From Pseudomonadota bacterium (GTDB lineage Bacteria > Pseudomonadota > Gammaproteobacteria > Acidiferrobacterales > UBA6901): DNA of 64,000 bases. Below are positions 1-6,893 of the stretch, piece by piece; positions within the stretch are counted from its first letter, which is position 1; each line of letters starts with the position of its first letter. The notes under the pieces are model-generated. The model was not told where the DNA came from, ran no database searches, and saw only the letters and a list, made by a program, of their open reading frames with translations. The translations under genes were made by a program, and so were the position numbers. The stretch covers positions 1 to 64,000 of the forward strand of contig JAJXUF010000001.1 in NCBI GenBank assembly GCA_021783175.1, read 5' to 3'.

Positions 1-33
1 ACCATTTAACTTTTCAGTGCGGGAGGAATGACA

Positions 34-471
34 ATGGGTGCAGTACGCGGGTGCAACATTCCTGAGGAATTATCGTACAACGTCGAAAACAATGCCTGGG
101 CGCGCAAGGAAAATGACGGCACGATTACAGTCGGTGTAACGTCCTACGCCTGTTCTCTGGCCGGTGAAATTGTGTCCTACACACCGAAAAAAGTCGGTAA
201 ATCGATCGAAAAAGACAAGTCCTGCGCCACCGTCGAGTCGGGCAAATGGGTGGGGCCGGTAAAGTCCCCGGTGGCGGGAGAGGTGATTGCGGTGAACGAT
301 GGTGTTGCTGCCAAACCGGGACTTATTAATAAGGATCCGTACGGCGAAGGCTGGATTGTGCGGCTCAAGCCCAGCAACTGGAGCGGTGACTCGGCGTCCC
401 TCCAGACCGGTGCAGGCGCTCTCAGTGCTTTCGAAAGCAAGATGCAGGCCGACGGTTTCAAGGGCTGCTGA
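34..471 (+). CDS. lbpA: Lipoate-binding protein LbpA (GcvH-like, sHdr pathway)
   Basis: A 145-residue GcvH-fold protein. The lipoyl-lysine lies in the motif ESGKWVGP (Lys about residue 71), followed by KSPVAGEVIAVND, the usual beta-hairpin of lipoyl domains. Canonical GcvH has ESVKA at this site; ESGKW is what I expect of the LbpA branch, which carries intermediates for the sulfur-oxidising heterodisulfide-reductase-like (sHdr) complex rather than glycine cleavage. The ATG at 34 is preferred over the one at 28 because GGGAGGA at 21-27 leaves proper spacing only for the former. It is followed at 50 bp by a full lipoate-assembly set, and no gcvP or gcvT is nearby. The sHdr link is inferred, since the shdr genes would be outside the window on the left. 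Confidence 0.88.
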   Translation: MGAVRGCNIPEELSYNVENNAWARKENDGTITVGVTSYACSLAGEIVSYTPKKVGKSIEKDKSCATVESGKWVGPVKSPVAGEVIAVNDGVAAKPGLINKDPYGEGWIVRLKPSNWSGDSASLQTGAGALSAFESKMQADGFKGC

Positions 472-520
472 CGGCAGTCGCAGCGCCAACCGAACTCCGC
501 CGATCCAGGAGTAAAGGGCA

Positions 521-1723
521 ATGAAGGACTGGCTGGATATTGTTGCGCAGGTGGAGGCCATGGAGGACCTTCCTCTCGATAGCGGACTAGTGGCCGAGCT
601 GCATGGGCACTGGACCAGGCTCGACACGATTACGCGTGGCCATATCAACTTCTACACGCCCACTTTCAAATCCTTTCAGACCTCCGAAATATCGGGTTGC
701 GGCAAGAATGCCTGGCCGGCGGTGTCAATCACCGGAGGCGACTGCAAACTGCAGTGCGATCATTGCAAGGCGAAGATCCTGGAGCCCATGATTGCTGCGC
801 GCACGCCGGAAGCGTTGTGGCGCGTGGTCAATGAGATTGTGGCCGATGGCGCCGGTGGCATGCTGCTGACCGGCGGTTCCAATCACCGCAATGAGGTCGA
901 ATACGGGGCATACTACCCAACCATTCGCCGCATCAAGGACAGTTTTCCGCAATTCAAGATTGCTCTGCATACCGCGCTGGTCGATGCGGATGTCGCGCGG
1001 CGCATGGCCGATGCCGGAATCGATGCCGCAATGATGGACGTAATCGGTGCGCAGGAGACAATCACGCAGGTCTATCACCTGCGCCGCAAGGTGGATGATT
1101 TCGAGCGCACCCTCGAGGCGCTGGTCGCGACACCGATGAAGGTCGTACCGCACATCGTCATCGGACTGCACTACGGGAAGCTGCTGGGAGAATGGAACGC
1201 GCTGGAAATAATCCGCCGCCATCGTCCGGATGCGGTCGTGCTGGTTGTGGTCATGCCATTTTACGCAACAGAGCGGCGCCCTTATGCCACACCGGATCCA
1301 ACTGAGGTAGGGCGATTCTTCATGAAAGCGCGCGAGGTTCTGCTGGACATTCCACTGTTGCTGGGCTGCGCGCGTCCAAGCGGGCAAACCAAGATGCTAA
1401 TTGATGCCTACGCCGTGATGGCAGGAATCAACGGTATGGCGCACCCATCCGATGGCATGGTGGAGCTCGCGGCGCGCCTGGAACGCAAGGTGCGCGTCAC
1501 ACCGGCCTGCTGTTCGATTGCCGTTGGCGACGAAGTGATGGCCACGACCGATGCCGGCGACGGACTGGAGCTTGACCTCGATGCGATCATCGCGCACGAG
1601 CGTGAACGTCAGCGCGGCAATGCGCGTGCCGGCACCTTCACCAATATCAAGGTTGTCGGCGCTGAAGCCAAAGGCGGCGGTTGCCACAATGCGCCCAAGC
1701 GGCCTCTGGTGGCGGACACATGA
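521..1723 (+). CDS. lipS1: Radical SAM lipoyl synthase subunit LipS1
   Basis: A 400-residue radical SAM protein. The 4Fe-4S motif is Cx3Cx2C in GGDCKLQCDHCKA (about residues 72-84), preceded by another cysteine in SGCGKNAWP, and there is a glycine-rich GGMLLTGG strand for SAM binding. Late cysteines (GCARPSG, TPACCS, GGGCHN) could ligate an auxiliary cluster, as expected for an enzyme donating sulfur to octanoyl-lysine. In the alternative pathway, two radical SAM proteins (LipS1 and LipS2) jointly replace LipA. The neighbours LbpA, sLpl(AB), LipT and a second radical SAM protein make the pathway assignment strong. Which of the two is LipS1 and which LipS2 rests on my memory of operon order. 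The stop overlaps the next start in an ATGA arrangement. Confidence 0.83.
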   Translation: MKDWLDIVAQVEAMEDLPLDSGLVAELHGHWTRLDTITRGHINFYTPTFKSFQTSEISGCGKNAWPAVSITGGDCKLQCDHCKAKILEPMIAARTPEALWRVVNEIVADGAGGMLLTGGSNHRNEVEYGAYYPTIRRIKDSFPQFKIALHTALVDADVARRMADAGIDAAMMDVIGAQETITQVYHLRRKVDDFERTLEALVATPMKVVPHIVIGLHYGKLLGEWNALEIIRRHRPDAVVLVVVMPFYATERRPYATPDPTEVGRFFMKAREVLLDIPLLLGCARPSGQTKMLIDAYAVMAGINGMAHPSDGMVELAARLERKVRVTPACCSIAVGDEVMATTDAGDGLELDLDAIIAHERERQRGNARAGTFTNIKVVGAEAKGGGCHNAPKRPLVADT

Positions 1724-2838
1724 GTGCCGACCGGGCGTGCTGGCGCGTTATCGACTTCGGCCCGCGTTCCGCAGCTGAATATGTGGCAACCAACCGCGCG
1801 CTGCTTGAGGCACGTCAGCAGGGAATTTCCCCCAACACGCTGTCCTTTCTGAGTTTCAGCGAACCGGCGGCGCTCGTCGGTTTTCATCAAAGCGTTGATC
1901 AGGAACTGCGGCGTGATTACTGCGAAACCAATGGAATAACCATCCAGCGGCGCGTAAGCGGCGGGGGCGCGTTGTACGTTGACAGTACGGTGCTGGGCTG
2001 GGAGCTTTATCTCGATCGCAAGACAGTGGGTTCGCACGACATGCTGGAAATTGCACGTCGCATTTGTGAGACCGCTGCGCGTGGCATATGTGAACTTGGC
2101 GTCGATGCGCGCTTTCGTCCGCGCAACGACATCGAGGTGGGTGGCCGCAAGATAGCCGGCACCGGCGGCATCTACGACGGCGATGTATTTCTCTACCATG
2201 GCTCGCTGCTCGTGGATTTCGATATCGAGCGCATGTTGCGCGTGCTCAAGATTCCGGCGGAAAAACTCAAGGATAAGGCGATCGCCTCGGCGCGTGAGCG
2301 CGTTGCTAATCTGAAAGAACTGTTGGGTGAGGTCCCGCCGACAGAGCATGTGATCGATGTCATGACGCGGGCTTTCGCCAGCGAGTTCGGCGTCGCTTTC
2401 GAGCGTGCCGCAGGCATGAATGCCGACGAGGAACGTCTCTTCCGTATTGCGCTGGCGGAGGTGGACTCACCGGAGTGGGTGGAGCAGGTCAGCCGCCCGA
2501 TGTCGGAATCGCGCACAGTGGAGGGTATGCACCGCTCGGCTGGAGGATTGATGCGCGCAGCGCTGGCCGTCGATCTATCCAAGGAGCGCATCAAGCAGGT
2601 TTGGTTTACGGGCGATTTTTTCGTCAATCCGCGACGTATGGTCGCAGATCTTGAGGCAGCACTGCGCGACTCGCCCCTGCACGAGTATCGCGCAACCGTA
2701 GGCGCGTTCTTTGACCGCTACCCGGTGGAAATGCTGCTGTTGCGGCGCGAAGACTTCGCGGCGGCGGTGGAAGCGGCGATCAACTCTCTTGCCGCTGCAG
2801 AAAGTGCCGAACGCTCCGATGACGCGGCTGCATCCTGA
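1720..2838 (+). CDS. slpl(AB): Lipoate-protein ligase sLpl(AB)
   Basis: A 372-residue ligase of the biotin/lipoate A/B ligase superfamily that would load lipoate or octanoate on LbpA. Visible motifs are QRRVSGGGALYVD (the RRxSGGG lipoate-binding loop, about residue 75), the NDIEVGGRKIAGTGG catalytic segment with the invariant Lys, and YHGSLLVDFD. The length and the C-terminal section (GMHRSAGGLMRAALAVDLSK...) show the large catalytic domain fused to the accessory domain, as in the AB-type ligases of sHdr loci. The ATG at 1720 overlaps the lipS1 stop (ATGA), which implies translational coupling and rules out the longer in-frame extension starting inside lipS1. Confidence 0.86.
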   Translation: MSADRACWRVIDFGPRSAAEYVATNRALLEARQQGISPNTLSFLSFSEPAALVGFHQSVDQELRRDYCETNGITIQRRVSGGGALYVDSTVLGWELYLDRKTVGSHDMLEIARRICETAARGICELGVDARFRPRNDIEVGGRKIAGTGGIYDGDVFLYHGSLLVDFDIERMLRVLKIPAEKLKDKAIASARERVANLKELLGEVPPTEHVIDVMTRAFASEFGVAFERAAGMNADEERLFRIALAEVDSPEWVEQVSRPMSESRTVEGMHRSAGGLMRAALAVDLSKERIKQVWFTGDFFVNPRRMVADLEAALRDSPLHEYRATVGAFFDRYPVEMLLLRREDFAAAVEAAINSLAAAESAERSDDAAAS

Positions 2839-2841
2839 ATC

Positions 2842-3930
2842 ATGAGCCAGACTCTTTCAAAGTCTTGCGCGGTGGATGTGCTTGTAGTGGGGCTTGGACC
2901 TGGGGGCGGCGCGGCCGCAAAGCACGCAGCTGCCGGTGGTGCCGGCGTTTTGGCGATCGATCGCAAGCAACGCATCGGGGAGCCGGTGCAGTGCGCGGAA
3001 TTCATTCCCATGCCTCTGGGGCGCTACGCCCAGGATGACGGTGTGCTGCTACAACAGATACAAGGAATGAGGAGTTTCCTTCCGTCCGGTGCGGTGCAGC
3101 AGTCGGATTTTCCGGGCCTGATGGTGGATCGTGCGCAGTTTGATCGCGCCTTGGCCGAGCGGGCGCGAGAAGCCGGGGCGGAAATCGCAACCGCAACCCG
3201 AATCGTTGCGCTTGATGTGCGCGCGCAACTAGCTACGCTCGAGCGGCCCGACCGCGGCCGGGTGGAAGTGCGTTACCAGATTCTAATAGCCGCTGATGGT
3301 CCGCATTCCCCTGTCGCGCACCTGGCGCGATTGCCGGCGTTGCCTATCGTGCACACCCGGCAGTACACGGTGAATCTGAGTCAGCCTTATGCAGACACGG
3401 ATATTTGGCTTTCGGATGAGTTTCCAGGGGGCTACGCCTGGCTCTTTCCAAAAGGCTGTCTTGCCAACCTCGGCGTCGGTGCCGATCGCCGGTTCGAAAG
3501 CGATCTGAAAGCACCGCTCGATCGTTTGCACAGCGAGCTGGTAGCTAGGGGGCTGGTAGGGGGAGAGGTGCTTTATCGTACTGGAGGCGCCATTCCAGTC
3601 GGAGGTATGCGGCCCAACCTGGTTTTCGGAAACGTTTTGTTCGTCGGCGATGCCGCAGGCCTAACACATCCGATTACCGGGGGTGGAATTGCTGCAGCAG
3701 TGGCATCAGGCGAAAGCGCAGGTCGCCATGCAGCGCAATTCGTGCGCAGCGGTCGCAGTTCCGGGCTTGCTGGATACGACGAGGACATGCGTGATCAGTT
3801 CGAGGCCACGCTGCAGCGCGCCCTGGCACGGCGGCGCGATCTTGAAAATCTTTGGCACACGCCGCGCGCCAGTGATGATATGAACATGCGTCGGGGATGG
3901 ATTGCCTTTCAAGAGTATTTCGCCAATTAG
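2842..3930 (+). CDS. lipT: FAD-dependent oxidoreductase LipT (geranylgeranyl-reductase-like)
   Basis: A 362-residue flavoprotein with an N-terminal Rossmann dinucleotide motif DVLVVGLGPGGGAAAKHAA, then the acidic end of strand 2 (AIDRKQRIGEPVQCAEF), and the second FAD motif FVGDAAGLTHPITGGGI near residue 275. This is the geranylgeranyl-reductase/FixC fold. Its place between sLpl(AB) and a second radical SAM gene matches LipT, proposed to supply electrons to the LipS enzymes. It starts 3 bp after the ligase stop, so it is in the same operon. The electron donor cannot be read from sequence. Confidence 0.83.
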   Translation: MSQTLSKSCAVDVLVVGLGPGGGAAAKHAAAGGAGVLAIDRKQRIGEPVQCAEFIPMPLGRYAQDDGVLLQQIQGMRSFLPSGAVQQSDFPGLMVDRAQFDRALAERAREAGAEIATATRIVALDVRAQLATLERPDRGRVEVRYQILIAADGPHSPVAHLARLPALPIVHTRQYTVNLSQPYADTDIWLSDEFPGGYAWLFPKGCLANLGVGADRRFESDLKAPLDRLHSELVARGLVGGEVLYRTGGAIPVGGMRPNLVFGNVLFVGDAAGLTHPITGGGIAAAVASGESAGRHAAQFVRSGRSSGLAGYDEDMRDQFEATLQRALARRRDLENLWHTPRASDDMNMRRGWIAFQEYFAN

Positions 3931-3996
3931 ATGTTGTTGCGGCGCAGTGTTGGCGCCGGAAGAAAGTCTACGAAACGGGAGTGCAAGGAGACCAAG

Positions 3997-5127
3997 ATGA
4001 GTGTTCAGCCAGAAGGCGTTGCGCCGGTCACATTCTACCGTCCAAATTATCATGTCAAGACACCGCACATGCGCTCGCCGGAATATGTTCAGATGTCGAC
4101 CGCAGCGGCTATTACGCTTGGACTGATTCCCGGGAACATGCACCGCACGGGTTGCACCCATTGCCTGAATCTTCTGGTGACCTACCCGGAAGGCTGCCGC
4201 GCAAACTGTGCCTACTGCGGGCTAGCGCGCCATCGCGAAGAGGCGCGCGACTACGCCGATCGCAACTTCATTCGTGTCGACTGGCCAGCGGTGAGCTATG
4301 ACGAAGTGATCGAGCGCGTCAAGGCGAACTCCGACAAGGGGCAGTTTGAACGCATGTGCATTTCGATGATCACGCATCCGGATTCCGATGGTGACACGCG
4401 CGTGCTGCTCGAGCGCTGGGCGCGTGAGGTGCCGCATATCCCGGTGTCGATCCTGTCGAATCCGACGACCATGGAGAAGCAGGACCTGATCGAACTGCGC
4501 GATCTCGGTGCCGACATATTCACCGTAGCGCTCGATGCCGTGACGCCGGAAATTTTCGATCGCACGCGCGGTAAGGGCGTGGACAGTCCACACAAATGGG
4601 CAAAGTACTGGCAGGCAATTGAATGGGCTGCCGAAGTGTTCGGGGCGGAAAAGTTCGGCGCACATCTGATTTGTGGCATGGGCGAAACCGAAAAGGAGAT
4701 TCTTGACGTGGCACAGCGCATCACCGATCTCGGCGGGCACAACCACATGTTTGCCTTCTTTCCCGAACGCGGCTCGCTCATGGAAGACTGGGAAGCAGCG
4801 CCACGCGACCAGTGGCGTCGTGTGCAGCTCGGGCGCTTCATCATCGATTACGCCGGCGGCCACATTTCACAGATGCGTTTTGATGGCGAGGGGCGGGTGA
4901 CTGATTTCGGCTTGCCGGAAGCGGAGCTCGCCGAACTGATCGAGTCAGGAAAGCCTTTTCAGACCTCCGGCTGTCCTGGAAAAAGCGACGAAGAGGTTTC
5001 CGCCTGTAATCGCCCTTACGGTGACTCCAGTCCTTCTGACATCCGCTCGTTTCCATTCGCACTCAATCGGCAGGATGTGGCGATCGTGAAACGGCAGATG
5101 GATGGGGAAGACATCGGTACGTTTTAG
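3997..5127 (+). CDS. lipS2: Radical SAM lipoyl synthase subunit LipS2
   Basis: A 376-residue radical SAM protein resembling biotin/lipoate-synthase-type enzymes. The SAM-cluster motif is CRANCAYC (Cx3Cx2C) in the segment TYPEGCRANCAYCGLARHRE. Upstream cysteines in RTGCTHCLNLL and late ones in TSGCPGKS and SACNRPYG are candidates for an auxiliary iron-sulfur cluster that would be the sulfur source. The start at 3997 follows a clear AAGGAG. It ends the lipoate operon: beyond it lies decayed sequence. As with the first radical SAM gene, the 1-versus-2 label is from expected gene order. Confidence 0.82.
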   Translation: MSVQPEGVAPVTFYRPNYHVKTPHMRSPEYVQMSTAAAITLGLIPGNMHRTGCTHCLNLLVTYPEGCRANCAYCGLARHREEARDYADRNFIRVDWPAVSYDEVIERVKANSDKGQFERMCISMITHPDSDGDTRVLLERWAREVPHIPVSILSNPTTMEKQDLIELRDLGADIFTVALDAVTPEIFDRTRGKGVDSPHKWAKYWQAIEWAAEVFGAEKFGAHLICGMGETEKEILDVAQRITDLGGHNHMFAFFPERGSLMEDWEAAPRDQWRRVQLGRFIIDYAGGHISQMRFDGEGRVTDFGLPEAELAELIESGKPFQTSGCPGKSDEEVSACNRPYGDSSPSDIRSFPFALNRQDVAIVKRQMDGEDIGTF

Positions 5128-5150
5128 TACTGCTCTCTCGCGCGCACCGG

Positions 5151-5400
5151 GTAATCGCGCCAAGTTACCTTGCTGAACTGGCAAGATCACCATTTCCTGG
5201 CGCGCCATTCGAAGAATTCATCGCGTCGGAAATTGTCAAGGCGCAGGTCAATGCCGGAAGTAGACGGAAGCTTTACCGCTTTCGTGATGACCGGGGACTG
5301 GAAGTGGATTTTGTGGTCCCGGGACGCGGTGCTTGAACTTATCGAGTGCCAGGTTGCGTGTATAGTGCAGCCGTCTACGGCCGCATCACTCCAGTGATTC
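5151..5400 (+). pseudogene. Remnant of an AAA ATPase C-terminal DUF4143 domain
   Basis: Reading from 5166 gives YLAELARSPFPGAPFEEF, then IASEIVKAQVNAG, RRKLYRFRDDRGLEVDFVV and a stop. The next frame, from 5338, continues LIECQVACIVQPSTAASLQ. This matches the pattern at the C-terminus of AAA ATPases with DUF4143 (F.E..IA.EI.K...N.G....LY.FRD..G.EVDF.V... and then L.E.KA...V.P). The N-terminal ATPase is absent and at least one frameshift interrupts the remainder, so this is a decayed fragment. Boundaries are approximate. Confidence 0.6.
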
Positions 5401-6633
5401 CTTGATGCGGCAGAAGACAGGCGCCGAAAATTAACTGACACGGAAATGTTTTGCGTCGACCAGGCACCCGGATTGAAGCCAGCGATTGAAGGGATCACTC
5501 GGCTAGTCGGTCACTTGTTTGGCGAGATCTCCTGGAAACGCGTCGAAGCGTGTTGCCACGATTCTGGCGCCAAGGATGAAGCAGGGCACAGGTTCACCGG
5601 ATTTCATGTGCGGGTGCTTGCGCTTCGGCCATGCTGCTCGATAGTCGTCCGAGCTAATCGGGACTTGTTCGGGCACCCGCGTCGGAATGGTGCGATCCAG
5701 CAGCAGGCGCTTCTGTCGCCCGCCGCCACTTGCCGGCAGCGCAATGGGCATTGTCCTGTATCGCGGTCAACCGGTTGGCGCGGTTCGAGTGGAATATGGT
5801 GCGCACCTGAAACACATCTCAATCAGGTCAGCGGATATTGGGGTCCAATGACAAGGATGTGGTTGCCGTCCAGACGCGCACTCGGATCTGGTTAATCGAC
5901 CCGTATTATGTTCGGTAAGCAACCCGGGCTTTGGCAGCAAATGCCAGATGTGGGTGGCGTACTTTGAGCTGGTATTGCCACTGGAGCAGGGCGTGTTTCA
6001 TCCAAAGAAGATCGCCGTTTGTGAGGTTCCAATTCTCGAGTTTGCCGTCATGTCGCACCTTCCTTGACATTTCCCGACCGCGAAGAGTAGTGTGCCCAAA
6101 GGATGAGGAGCGGTCGCGGGACCAGTGTCACCAAACACAAGAAGATTTGGCCCACGATCAGGAACTGGAACACGGCAAGATCGATCCAGAACGGTCGCCG
6201 GTTTTCCGGAAGAAAGGAAAGTCTTTGTAAGGAGGGCCCTGGCATGTGCGCGCAGGTTGTGGCAAGGAGCGCAGTTCTTCAGGATGTTCATCTGTTTTTT
6301 CCGTTCACGATCACAGGAAGTTGTTACGGCGCGCTCACATTAGGGAGCACAAAGGCGTGCTTTGCACGTCGAGTCACGATTCTGTCGTGCCGCCATTGGG
6401 CTGGTGCTTGTGCGTCAGGTAGTACCAGCCGCGACGCGAATGACATGAGCCAAGGCCCCTTGGCAACGAAAATCAAACCGTCCGCCAGTTTTCGTGCTCT
6501 TCTCCGGTCTCAATGCAGTGCACTACACCGCGGGTCTTGCGCCCGTTCCGGTAATTTACACCATATCAATGATACAACTCCCGCGCTTCTGGCGAGGGTG
6601 TATGAAGATGGGGCTACAGAGTTCAGTCACACA
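5401..6633. other. Degenerate region without intact genes
   Basis: About 1.2 kb after the DUF4143 remnant shows only short, frame-broken open stretches. Two minus-strand stretches look protein-like: 5751-5503 (SSDDYRAAWPKRKHPHMKSG then ILGARIVATRFDAF) and 6245-6048 (a hydrophobic FWIDLAVFQFLIVGQIFL). Neither has a convincing start, ribosome-binding site or recognised family. I read the region as eroded former coding sequence. Confidence 0.4.
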
Positions 6634-6696
6634 TGAAACGAAGACCCCTATACGCGGACGCGTTTCAAGACCTTCGTTTCAACCGCCTGCGCGGTT
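6634..6696. repeat. Nested inverted repeats upstream of the secreted-protein cluster
   Basis: TGAAACGAAG at 6634-6643 is the exact reverse complement of CTTCGTTTCA at 6672-6681. A second hairpin follows at once: AACCGC (6681-6686), CTGC loop, GCGGTT (6691-6696). They sit about 200 bp before the gene at 6894. They could be a terminator of the decayed unit or a leader structure; no T-run follows. Confidence 0.5.
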
Positions 6697-6893
6697 GTCC
6701 GATGTGCATTTTCGCTCCGTCGTTCCCGCAGCGCAATCCGCTTATTGACTGTAATCCGTTTTGATGCATTTTTTGCAATTTATTATTGGGATTATCTTAT
6801 TCTGCAAGAAGAACGAGTTAAGAGGTGTCAGAGGATGACGTCCGCTAGCAAAAGGAAATTCTTAATGATTCCTTTTTTTGGGAGAGGGAGCGT

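Noticed and set aside
70..648. 192-codon minus-strand open frame opposite lbpA
   Set aside because: Shadow frame of lbpA and the start of lipS1; no ribosome-binding site or family, while the plus strand encodes a clear lipoyl protein.
1681..1719. Extension of the lipoate ligase start to 1681
   Set aside because: That part overlaps lipS1 in another frame and lacks a ribosome-binding site; the ATGA at 1720 is the typical coupled start.
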